Positions 25,501 to 33,600 of a stretch of 37,359 nucleotides of DNA are shown here, one piece after another. Source of the DNA: Candidatus Kapaibacterium sp. (GTDB lineage: Bacteria > Bacteroidota > Ignavibacteria > Kapaibacteriales > UBA7675); the NCBI GenBank assembly GCA_028284775.1, contig JANQRB010000188.1, positions 1-37,359 of the forward strand, given 5' to 3'. The notes under the pieces were generated by a model. The model was not told the origin of the DNA and ran no database searches. It saw only the letters and a program-made list of their open reading frames with translations. A program made the position numbers and the translations under genes. Within the stretch, counting starts at the first letter, position 1. Every line of letters begins with the position of its first letter.

Positions 25501-25543
25501 TGAACGACCCGGTACCCGCGTTGTTATTAGGATGAATATCTAG
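22532..25543 (+). CDS. Periplasmic-propeller LytS-type sensor histidine kinase 2
   Basis: The 1003-residue protein is a paralogue of kinase 1 with the same plan. A signal peptide (MKVASGCSTLLLMLCLVLCGN) leads into propeller blades (GYMWFGTEYGLSRFD, HTLWLGTHKGL, GTLWIGTIRGL, NKLWVGTTSGLS) to about residue 630. Then come a Y_Y_Y-type domain, one membrane helix (about 744-764), an Arg-rich juxtamembrane stretch, the His box SINPHFMFNALNS with H799, and a HATPase with YVENAIWHGI and DNGIGV. The propeller region diverges more than the cytoplasmic half, as expected if the two kinases read different ligands but signal to similar partners. It lies 3 bp after regulator 2. Confidence 0.93.
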   Translation: MKVASGCSTLLLMLCLVLCGNLAVAPPSFAGGQIPYRQYTTDHGLAHSTVFRSFQDSRGYMWFGTEYGLSRFDGRRFENFEWYDGFKARQVLGFAETSDGAVWINTYDGVVHKYHRGRLQPVQDGGGQFPRSATDIYAGGDDTIWLISELSGLLVCLRNDSIYALSLDKGLHYPMPASYVRGKLESTSRINDVKPGPGNSLLIASSRGAYLYDDRGLHLLNTDPELNGIISGLDVAPDGSIWLGVYESLVRLTANGRIQRRYTHGLLRNSFVRQAIMDPFGQIWVGGKSFALGLIADDTMQDLSDELGVNNIEINDICIDREGNAWLATFGAGLYCVPDVHRRNYTSDHGLSNENVISITEDQDHTLWLGTHKGLCSLRNLEIGRISLPKQNLEAVLRSDRRIESLGVDSSGGVWVGRHSENLLIDKTGSISLIDTVGMYVFYADRSGRILCAGIEDQYEIVNDSILAFDSLALLKPLRVYAMYRHRSGALWLGLESGAARLTDDSLRVYTAENNCTDSRVNAICEDRQGRLWFAADDGLYCRRQDTWRRYGRKDGLNHEACTSLALDNSGTLWIGTIRGLHAMLDSTIILFNKQRGLLAEEVRTTYVDRSNKLWVGTTSGLSMLRPQRAIQPVRPAPPVYINSVAAFGRTVLEARGLELGHDSASFEIAYAGIGFNHPESIVFQHRLVGFDNDWQTSRSWTRDYNNLAPGEYDFLLRARIDNSPWSDPPAQLSIVIRPPFWQTWWFRSISLLLLLGAVYGAARYRVERRRRREMEQLEIRNQMMHLEKRALDASINPHFMFNALNSIQFFFNKREHLLHANTYLARFARLIRMILEDTHKDVITMEEELQRLRLYLELEKMRLGERLDYAIELPDDLDVDAITIPMLIIQPYVENAIWHGISPLKEGGKVSISIKAATQHQLVIEIVDNGIGVRASKAMRMENSLADDALAAEDSSRGMSITHERLDLLSRLSTQHSDVHIGDAAPGNTERPGTRVVIRMNI

Positions 25544-25905
25544 GTCGCAGCTGCTTCAATCGTCGGTCGTTCAGCGCCACCCGCCGACGTTCACCCGCCG
25601 GATCGCAACACTTACTAGATGGAATACGACGCTCGCCTTCTCTGCATTTCTTTCCGGCCATCAATAACTCATCTTTGTATCGGAAAGCGGGGACAATAGC
25701 CGGAACACCGGCGCGCGACTCCCCCCGATGATCACCCTGCCGCGAGCAGGCCGGGACATCGCCAATAAGTTTTATGGGTACGGGTAGCCCAAACGCCGGG
25801 CTGTAGCGTGAAGCAATTCACTCGTCTGCAGCTCGGTTATTTTTTGCCCGGGCGGGATCTGCGGCGTTCACCATCCAACAGCGCGCGTTCACTCCAAAAT
25901 TACCG

Positions 25906-25978
25906 GCGGACACTGTGAAAGCCTTTGACGCAGCAGGGCAATGAGTTTTATTGCCCCGTCCGCTGTCGTAGTGCGGAC
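25906..25978. other. Candidate structured RNA element with alternative stems
   Basis: GTCCGC at 25958-25963 can pair with GCGGAC at 25906-25911, enclosing a perfect 7-bp hairpin GGGCAAT/ATTGCCC (25936-25956), or with a second GCGGAC at 25973-25978 as a 6-bp hairpin. The two pairings exclude each other. No neighbouring gene explains it, and strand is undetermined. Confidence 0.35.
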
Positions 25979-26637
25979 TGTGTATTCAAGGCGTACAGAT
26001 ATTGTTCGCGATCCGGCATCCTGTTGATTGTCGCTGTGAAAATCCGGCCTGAAGGATCGCCCCCCAATTTTCAGACGCGCGACAACAAGGGATGCTTTTA
26101 GCTCGCTGCTACACCCATATCCGAGTCGGCATTTGAGCCGAATGTTTCTGCTTGCTGAAGACGCAGTTTCCGGCTGCCATCAAAAGGATGCAAGCCTGCC
26201 GTTAAGCCTTGTACTTCCGTAAAGCTAGCGTGCCGAGCAGCGCATCGTTGAGCCGCGCCGGCTTTCCGTACTGACCAGGGCAGGGAACCGGCCCTTAACC
26301 TGGCCCGAGCGACTGTCGCATGGAACGCCGAATCGGCCTCCAGGCTATGCCCCCTGTTTAAGCACACGGTGCCGAACGCAAGGTTTGGTCAAGAGCTTAC
26401 CGGTGAAGCGCAGGCCTGGCACAGCAGTGCGCCTTGTTCGTCCCTGAATATAAAGGCGTAGTAAAACATCTTTCTCGGTGCCTTCGGAAGACCGGCGGCG
26501 ACCGGCGAAAGGCTGGGCCGGCAAATCTGTCCTTCCCCCGGCCAGAGTGAATCAATCACCGGCCCTTGCAGGAAGGATGCCGGGGTAGACTTGAAAAAAT
26601 CATTGCTGCCCGTGATAGTCAATTGTTGTAAACATAG

Positions 26638-26667
26638 TTGTTAATATGAATATCAATGTAATATATA
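26638..26667 (+). promoter_or_regulatory. AT-rich promoter-like stretch before the exoprotein operon
   Basis: TTGTTA at 26638-26643 and TATATA at 26662-26667 are 18 bp apart, within the most AT-rich tract of the window, about 280 bp before the gene at 26948. It is a sigma70-like match; the Bacteroidota TAnnTTTG form is not present. Confidence 0.3.
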
Positions 26668-26947
26668 TGGTGTGCAGAATGGAGTGTCGACAGGCAATGC
26701 TGAATTCGCAGGAAGCCAGCGCTCGCCTGTTCGGCGCGTTTACCCTTCAAACTCAATCGTTGGCTCGAAAAACGGCGGCGCTTAACCGAATACGCTTTCA
26801 TTCGGGAACCCGGTATGTTTATTTGCCGATGAGTCAAGCAGGGACGTTCTGCTGAATATGTACAGGTAGTGTTAAACTGCCGTTTGCGCCGAACTTGTCG
26901 TGATGATGTTCCAAAGAGATTCTCGAAAATCTATCGAAGGCGAATAC

Positions 26948-29248
26948 ATGCCGATACAATTGTTAAAGAAACTGATCTGCGGACTTGCGATGCTGGTTGT
27001 TTGCTCGGGTGGAGCCGCTCTGTCGCTCGAAGCCGCGGAGCTGCTGCTACACTATCAACAGGAAAGTCGACGGATTTTTTACACCGACCCGGCCGTCCGC
27101 ATGCATGTAGCCCGTTTCGACCTGCCGGCGCCGGCGATCGTCAGCCGGCTGCGGATCACTTTAACCGGGCAGCAGAGTACGGCGGCCGCGCGTCTGCATC
27201 TGTTCGGCTATGAAGGCGGCATTAACATTCCCGTTCTGGGGCATGAGTTGATCGAGCCTATCCTTGTCCAAAAAAGCGAACGAGGTCTGCAGGAGTTACT
27301 TATCCATCTCCCGCGTCCTCTGCATGTCGACAATAACCAGTTGTTTGTCGGGATCGATCAGCTTGCGCCCGGCGTCAGCCTGGTCTCCGACAGTGAAGTC
27401 CGCGAGGCCGCCTGTGTCTCGGGGCGGGACGAGAAGTACTTCTATCAATATCTGCAGCATCGCGACGGCTCCTGGCAGTATGGCGTATTTGCCTATGCTA
27501 TTGGTCTCGAGCTGGAATATACCGGCGAGGCGGACGCCAGGAAGCTGCGGGATATTACGCAGACTGCGGGCCTGCCGGATTCGCTGTCCTTTGCCAGTGT
27601 TTCCTGCGCCGATATCGACGGCGACCTTTGGCAGGATCTGCTCGTTGGCGGCCGTCTGTTCCGCAATCGGAACGGGCGTGCTTTCAGCGAAATCACCGGC
27701 ACCGCCGGACTCTCGGGAGCAGCCGACGCCAGTCTGTTTATCGACATGAACAATGACGGCGCTGTGGACATTCTGCTGTTCAGCGCCCTGGACGAGACAG
27801 CGGCGGGAACGCGCTTGTTTGTTAACGACGGTCAGGGAGTTTTTCGGCTTCGACAGGAGGAGCAGGGAGTTGCACAATTGCCTCCGCCGTCCAGCTATAG
27901 TATCGCAGATGTTAACAATGATTCCTATCCGGACATTTTCGTAGCGCCGAAACCGGGAACGGCTTCCTCCACTTTGCCCTACGGTCTCTATCTCAATGAC
28001 GGCGAATACGGTTTCGTTTTGCGCAATGATATGCTGCCGGCGGCCGTACCGGCGTCCTATGCCCTGGCCTGGGTGGATTTCGATGCTGACGGTGACGCGG
28101 ATTTATCCATTCGCGCGGCATCGGGGGGCGGGGATATGCTGTGGCAGAATGAAAGGGGCCGGCATTTTGTGAAGCTTGAGAACAATCCGGCATCGGGATC
28201 GGCGAGCGCCGCCGCGCTGCTTGCCGGCACCGGCTGCGACTGGGCGGATTTTGACAACGACGGCGACTTCGACCTCTTTGCTCCCTTCCTGGTCGACGCG
28301 GCATCTCTGGCGTCCGGCAATGCGATACCCGCCTACATTGTTGCCAACGATCGTCGAGTTCTCGGCGGGCACTTGGCGGCGGCGGGGCCGCGCCTGGAGT
28401 TTGAACAACGAATTGCCGGCGGCGCGTGGGGCGACGTCAACAACGACAGCTACCAGGATTTGTTCGTCGCGACCTCCGACCCCTGCCACTATGCCGAGAT
28501 TTACCTGCAGAATCCCGACCATAGTTTCAGTCTGGCGTCCTACGATTACGGCATGCAGCGCCAGGCTTACAGCGGCGACGGTATCTGGTTCGATTTTAAC
28601 AATGACGGTTGCCTGGATCTTTTGTGCAACCGCGACGGCGCTCTGCGTCTGCTGCAAAACGAATGTCGTGACGCAGGCAACTATGCGGCCATCGACCTGA
28701 AAGCGCGCGCCGGACAGCGCCGGGCAGTGGGAGCAACAGTCACGCTGCACACTGGCGCTGTGCAAATCACCCGTCACGTGCGATCCGGCCGGGCCGCTCT
28801 GATGCAGGATCCTTTCCGTCTTCATTGCGGCCTGGGAGGGGCAACGCACATCGATTCGCTCGTTGTACGCTGGCCCGGTTCCGCGCCTGAAAGTGAAGTA
28901 TTCGACGACATCTCGATTAACACACACAACCTGATCGAGCAGGGGACCGGACGTCGCGGTGCATTCAAAACGTCCCTGGAGGCCACAGCGACACCCAATC
29001 CCTTTAGCGACAGAGTGCGGCTCAGCTTTCGCCTTTCCGAATCCGCCGATGTAGACCTGACGATCTATACGCTGATGGGTCGGGAGCTGCGACGCCTGCG
29101 ACTCAAAACCGCCGCCGCCGGGCTGCATAATCTCGAATGGAATGCTATAGATCAAAATGGTCTGCGCGTGCCGCCGGGCGTTTACATGTACCGTCTGAGC
29201 AGTCGCGTCGGTGAGGCGCAGGGCACGATAACTCTTATCGATCGTTAA
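26948..29248 (+). CDS. Secreted FG-GAP/ASPIC-UnbV (CRTAC1-like) protein with T9SS/FlgD-type C-terminus
   Basis: The protein is 766 residues from the ATG at 26948, preceded by AAGG. The frame is open to 26900, but the later ATG opens a signal peptide (MPIQLLKKLICGLAMLVVCSGGAAL). An N-terminal beta domain (about 30-190) is followed by seven calcium-loop FG-GAP repeats: DIDGDLWQDL, DMNNDGAVDI, DVNNDSYPDI, DFDADGDADL, DFDNDGDFDL, DVNNDSYQDL and DFNNDGCLDL, matching a seven-bladed integrin-like propeller. An ASPIC/UnbV segment follows (VGATVTLHTG to DSLVVRWPGS). The end (TATPNPFSDRVRLSFRL to PPGVYMYRLSSRVG) is a FlgD-like/T9SS sorting domain. A calcium-dependent surface adhesion role is typical of such propellers but unproven here. 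It probably heads the operon running to the window end. Confidence 0.87.
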   Translation: MPIQLLKKLICGLAMLVVCSGGAALSLEAAELLLHYQQESRRIFYTDPAVRMHVARFDLPAPAIVSRLRITLTGQQSTAAARLHLFGYEGGINIPVLGHELIEPILVQKSERGLQELLIHLPRPLHVDNNQLFVGIDQLAPGVSLVSDSEVREAACVSGRDEKYFYQYLQHRDGSWQYGVFAYAIGLELEYTGEADARKLRDITQTAGLPDSLSFASVSCADIDGDLWQDLLVGGRLFRNRNGRAFSEITGTAGLSGAADASLFIDMNNDGAVDILLFSALDETAAGTRLFVNDGQGVFRLRQEEQGVAQLPPPSSYSIADVNNDSYPDIFVAPKPGTASSTLPYGLYLNDGEYGFVLRNDMLPAAVPASYALAWVDFDADGDADLSIRAASGGGDMLWQNERGRHFVKLENNPASGSASAAALLAGTGCDWADFDNDGDFDLFAPFLVDAASLASGNAIPAYIVANDRRVLGGHLAAAGPRLEFEQRIAGGAWGDVNNDSYQDLFVATSDPCHYAEIYLQNPDHSFSLASYDYGMQRQAYSGDGIWFDFNNDGCLDLLCNRDGALRLLQNECRDAGNYAAIDLKARAGQRRAVGATVTLHTGAVQITRHVRSGRAALMQDPFRLHCGLGGATHIDSLVVRWPGSAPESEVFDDISINTHNLIEQGTGRRGAFKTSLEATATPNPFSDRVRLSFRLSESADVDLTIYTLMGRELRRLRLKTAAAGLHNLEWNAIDQNGLRVPPGVYMYRLSSRVGEAQGTITLIDR

Positions 29249-29379
29249 ACTTCTTGTCCGTCCGGGAGCGAATACGGTCGCAACGGTCAGGCCTGAGACA
29301 CGAAACTGTCATATCGGTTAATTCACAAATCTTTGACGCCCTTAACGGGCAGAGACACCCTTTCCAGCGGATGGCAATC

Positions 29380-29973
29380 ATGAACAATATCAAAGCGCAG
29401 TCTGCAACAAAACGAGTGTCGCCCGGGATGCTGGCGCTGCTGGCCGCCCTGACTCTCGTCTCTTGCGCCTTGAGCGTCACGGCTCTGCTCCTGCAGAGCC
29501 ACTCCGCGCCGCGCGTCGCCTATATCCGGACAGGCGAGCTATTGGCCGGCTTTGCGGGATTGAAGGAAGCCCGCAGCGGTCTGCAACGCCAGACAATGGC
29601 CTGGAAGGCCAATGTCGATACGCTGGCCTCCGAGTTCCAGACGGCGGTAGTGAACTACCGTCAGCGTCGTGACGGCTTAAGCGACAGTGAGCGACAGGAT
29701 CAGGAAGAGCTGCTCGGCCGGCAGAACGATCACCTCCTCAGTTACAAGGAGGCCATTGATCAAAAAGTGCTGGACGAAGAGAACAGTATGGTCGAATCCG
29801 TGCTCGAACAGATTAACACGCTGGTGGAAGACTATGGCCGGCGGCAAGGCTATGACATTGTGCTCGGCACGACCCATGCGGGCAGCGTGATGTATGGCGG
29901 CGCGGCATTCGACATCACTGACGAAGTGCTTGCGGCAATCAACCGCGATTACCGGGGAGGTCTGCTGCAATGA
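29380..29973 (+). CDS. OmpH/Skp-like periplasmic chaperone
   Basis: The protein is about 197 residues from the ATG at 29380, which has GGATGG five bases upstream. The ATG at 29371 would add three residues. An N-terminal hydrophobic segment (MLALLAALTLVSCALSVTALLL) acts as signal or membrane anchor. Then VAYIRTGELLAGFAGLKEA begins the OmpH fold, a long charged coiled coil (about residues 55-140) forms the Skp-type tentacles, and INTLVEDYGRRQGYDIVLGTTHAGSVMYGG with DITDEVLAAINRDY closes the fold. The family binds unfolded exported proteins in the periplasm. Its stop overlaps the next start (ATGA). Its place between two large exported proteins suggests a dedicated chaperone for one of them, not the housekeeping Skp next to bamA. 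Confidence 0.85.
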   Translation: MNNIKAQSATKRVSPGMLALLAALTLVSCALSVTALLLQSHSAPRVAYIRTGELLAGFAGLKEARSGLQRQTMAWKANVDTLASEFQTAVVNYRQRRDGLSDSERQDQEELLGRQNDHLLSYKEAIDQKVLDEENSMVESVLEQINTLVEDYGRRQGYDIVLGTTHAGSVMYGGAAFDITDEVLAAINRDYRGGLLQ

Positions 29974-30635
29974 ACAGTCGTTCCACCGTCCCGGTTCTGC
30001 TGATTGCTTTCTGTGTCACGCTGCCGCTGTCCTTTGCCGGCTGCGGCAGGGAAGGCGATGCGATTCGGAATATTCACAGCTATCTGGCGTGCCTGAAGGA
30101 CGAGGCCCACGGCCTGTCACGTGTTAAGTCCTATGGAAGCCTTGCAATCCGCGCGCGTTATCTGCCGCCGGAGTACATGCTCTGGCAAGAGCTGCGCAGC
30201 CGTCCTGCTTCAGTCGCCCATCGCGACTCGCTGTTTGAGCTCTACCGTCGAAATGCGTATCTGCTGCTGCGCTTCGAACCCTCGAAGGACAGCCCCTACG
30301 AAAGCGACATTATCATGGCGGGTCTCAGCTCGCAGACTGAATATGATGCCCGGCAGCGCGAGCTTAACTACGGCCTGAAAAATTATGTATATCTCCGTGC
30401 CGACGGCCTGCGTTACGAGGCGGCACTGACTGCGCCGGAACACGCACAGGGGATGGGTGCCGCGCGCAGTTTCATTCTTGTGTTTAACCCCGGCGACCGT
30501 CCCAATGCGCTGCTCGACGCCGAAACACTGGACCTCGTCTTTGAGGACAGAATCTTCGGAACCGGCATCAGTCATTTCATTTTTCACGGGGCTGATATCA
30601 GGAGTTTTCCCCGTCTCGACCTGCCTGAATTGTAA
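29970..30635 (+). CDS. Predicted lipoprotein of unknown function
   Basis: The 221-residue protein overlaps the OmpH-like gene by 4 bp (ATGA), with GGGGAGG as ribosome-binding site. The N-terminus MNSRSTVPVLLIAFCVTLPLSFAGC ends in a lipobox-like FAGC with Cys25. Phe at -3 is unusual but tolerable. The mature part has no family I recognise. Visible segments are PPEYMLWQELRS, ELYRRNAYLLLRFEPS and FILVFNPGDRPNALLD, mixed alpha/beta in character. Coupled translation with the chaperone and the giant exoprotein 32 bp downstream suggests a role in exporting, folding or anchoring that protein. This is inference from order only. Confidence 0.7.
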   Translation: MNSRSTVPVLLIAFCVTLPLSFAGCGREGDAIRNIHSYLACLKDEAHGLSRVKSYGSLAIRARYLPPEYMLWQELRSRPASVAHRDSLFELYRRNAYLLLRFEPSKDSPYESDIIMAGLSSQTEYDARQRELNYGLKNYVYLRADGLRYEAALTAPEHAQGMGAARSFILVFNPGDRPNALLDAETLDLVFEDRIFGTGISHFIFHGADIRSFPRLDLPEL

Positions 30636-30667
30636 ACGAATTCCGACAATACCCTGAACGGTCTACT

Positions 30668-33600
30668 ATGTATTTATATCGAACGAATAGAGCTTATCGC
30701 TTGCTGGCGGTGCTGGCTGCAGCCGCAATGGTCAATCAGTTTCTCTTCCCGCTTGCCCTGCATGCCCTGACGGGCGGACCGGAGCAGCCGGAATTCGCCA
30801 GCTTCGAATCGGTCGCGACAACGAGCATGGTTAACGAGTTGAACGGCTCGTTCAGCTACAATCTGCCTCTGCTGTCGGTGCCGGGAGCCAACGGCGGCGG
30901 CTACCCGGTTTCACTCTCCTATCACAGCGGGCTCTCAATGGAACAGGAGGCCTCATGGGTCGGTTATGGCTGGTCGCTTAGTCCCGGCGCTGTTTCCCGC
31001 GCAACGCGGGGACTTCCCGATGACTATCACAAAGGCGATGTTAAAGTTTGGAGTCGCACGCCGGCGCATTGGACGGTGTCGGGCGGAATGAGCAAGGGCT
31101 TCGAAAAATTCAGCTTCGATGAAGAGGATCGCAGCTTTTTCGAAGACATCGCAAGCCTGCCGGACAGCTATACCGGGCGGGTATCCCTGCGCTACAACAG
31201 TCAGAAGGGTTTCGGCGTGGACGCCGGCGTTTCGGCCTATGTCAAAGGCATTGCCAGCCTGGGACCTTCCATCAGCTCGGATCGCGGCTTTGGATTCAAC
31301 TACCGCATTAACCCCGCCAAATTCCTCTCTTTTTTCGACGACCTGGGTAAACCGGGCGCCTGGAAGGATGTCACGAGTAAAACATGGTACAATGCTTCGC
31401 GTTCGCTTCTATCATCCGCCGCCCGCTACGGCATTTCCTCGGCTTCCGATCCTGTCCGGCAGATGGCGGTTAACGCTTCCACGGGCGTCTCGGCCAATCT
31501 GGAATTGTCCCTGGTGGAAACCGACCAGGACGCAACGAAAAATCTGCCGACGGGCCCTGAGACAACGCTGTTCGGCAACTTCACCTATCAGGCCAACCGG
31601 GACGAGGCTGAGCACACGGCCTGCGGATATCTTTACTCCGGCGAAGCGGCGTCCGGCACGCAGCAGATGGATTATATGATGGAAAAGGAATTGCCTTACT
31701 CGCGTCGCGATATGTTTCTGGCGATACCCTTTAGTATGCCTGACAACTACATCGCAACGGGCGAAGGACTTAGCGGCGGCTTCCGGCTTCACCATCGCAC
31801 GCCGGGGCATTTTGCAGCGCCCGATCAGAACAGCCCGACCTACTTCGGCGAAATTGGCGCCGGTATTAACATCCCGACCGGCACGCCCGGGGTCGAGTAT
31901 GTACTCGGCTCCGGCAGCAATGCCTCCGGCGGCTATCAGAATATTGAAGTCGGTCATTGGCGCGGCAACAGTGACGACAAGCCCTACTCCTTCCGCTCCG
32001 GCGCCGCGCAGGCAACGGAGGGCGACGGCGAACCTTACTTCTTTCGCTTTCAGAATGACATGGGCGGCACGGTTGAATTTGCCGATGACGACAGGCCGGC
32101 AGCGGCGGGCATCGGCGGCAGCTCCGGCTGGCTCACGGGCGGGCTCAGCAGTCACAATCTTAAGCCGCCTTCCTCGCTGTATGAAGAGATGAATAAGGGC
32201 AAGCGCAGCGGCCGCTCTTCACATATCGCCTACTCGACCCTCGAAGAGATGCTGGCCTACAAGGAGCACGATGACAATGGCCAGACGCAACGGATCTATT
32301 ATCGTTCTCATAACAAAGATGACGCCTCCCGGCGCCATTTCCTCAGCTACTATGAAAACAAAGCCGGTGTTTACACAACAAAGGAAGAAAACTTTCTGAA
32401 GTCAATCGGTGAATTCGCTGTCACGAAAAGCGACGGTATGCGCTATGTTTATGGCCTGCCGGTTTATTCCCGCAACGAAAAGACCCTGTTTTACGGTATC
32501 GACATGGCGGGTAACGGCGATGTGACCGACGACGACAACCTCGTATCCCACAAGAAAGTTGTTGACATGCATCATCCTTTGCTGCCGGCCGAGCCGACGC
32601 ATGGACATACGGAGCTGAGCGCCGTTCACCGCGATAACGCGCCGATCCTGCGGGGCGAGGAGCGCAATAGCGCTTATGCAAACAGCTATCTCTTAACGGA
32701 AATCACATCGCCGGATTTCGTCGACCGCAGCAATGACGGACCGACCGCCGACGATTTCGGCGCCTGGGTGAAGTTCGACTATCGCTATGCGATGCAACCG
32801 CATGTTACCGGCGATCACAATGGCGATGAGGAAGCGGCTTTTGCAGACCTCAGCAACAAACAATCGAGTTCGCATCGCTACTGGTACAACTGGCGGATGC
32901 CCTACACGGGTTTGTTTTATCAGCGCAATACGCTCTCGGAGGGCGAGGACGACCTGGGGCAGGTATCCCGCGGTGAAAAAGAGATCTACTACATGCAGGT
33001 CATTGAAACAAAATCGCATGTGGCCTATTTCATAACGAACAAGACGAATTTCACGACAGCCAACGGTCTGGAAATCAAGGGCTCCGGTCGCGAACGGCCT
33101 GATGCCTATGAAGCCTCGCACAATGAAATCGCGGCGCTCTGGAATCCGAAGGCGACGGTCGCTCATCATCCCGAATACAATGATGCCGGAACTCGCGACG
33201 CCCTGGCGGACGAGCTGGATGGCATCACGCGCAACAGCGAGCAGGAAAACGCGCCGGTTAACAAATCGGAGATGCTCGAACGGATCGAACTGTATGCCAA
33301 GGACGACAACGGGAACCCCGGCCGCCTGCTGAAGACCGTCCACCTGGAATATGCCAATCAGACTGCGCAGATGGCGCACCTGGATCCGGCATCGCCCGCA
33401 CCCCTGAATGAGTTGATGCCTTTTAACCTGCCAAACTCATCGCGTATTACCGAGATCGAAGGCGGCGATATGGCCTATGGCCGCAGCATCGGCAAATTAA
33501 CGCTCAGCCGCGTCTGGTTCGAATACGAAGATATTGTTAATGCCCGCATCGCCCCGTACAGCTTCGACTACCATTACAAGCTGGACTACCCCGCCGAAGT

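Larger units (their letters stand above)
25544..26947. other. 1.4-kb region without a supportable gene; several hairpins and an AT-rich promoter-like stretch
   Basis: Short frames occur on both strands, the longest about 90 codons (minus strand, 26098-26367), but none shows a family motif, signal peptide or good ribosome-binding site. The first 450 bp are rich in small perfect stems: GCCGG/CCGGC inside GGGGA/TCCCC at 25689-25724, CCTGC/GCAGG at 25736-25750, AGCCC/GGGCT near 25786, GTGAA-GCAA-TTCAC at 25808-25821, and the set at 25906-25978. AT content rises sharply at 26615-26670. It could be a structured RNA locus, a decayed gene, or spacer. Confidence 0.5.

Noticed and set aside
25586..25636. 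Possible fourth LytTR-like array (GACGTTCAC at 25586, GACGCTCGC at 25628, 42 bp apart)
   Set aside because: The intermediate 25607 position lacks the core G and only one element has GTT, so it is too weak to claim.
26098..26855. Four short frames (about 69-89 codons) in the 1.4-kb gap
   Set aside because: No motif, signal or good start context, and overlapping candidates on both strands. None can be supported.
28103..29155. 350-codon minus-strand open frame
   Set aside because: Antisense shadow of the FG-GAP/ASPIC gene with no family features.
31119..31679. 186-codon plus-strand frame inside the giant gene
   Set aside because: It is out of frame with the Rhs-like protein, has low-complexity Arg/Pro-rich composition and no ribosome-binding site.
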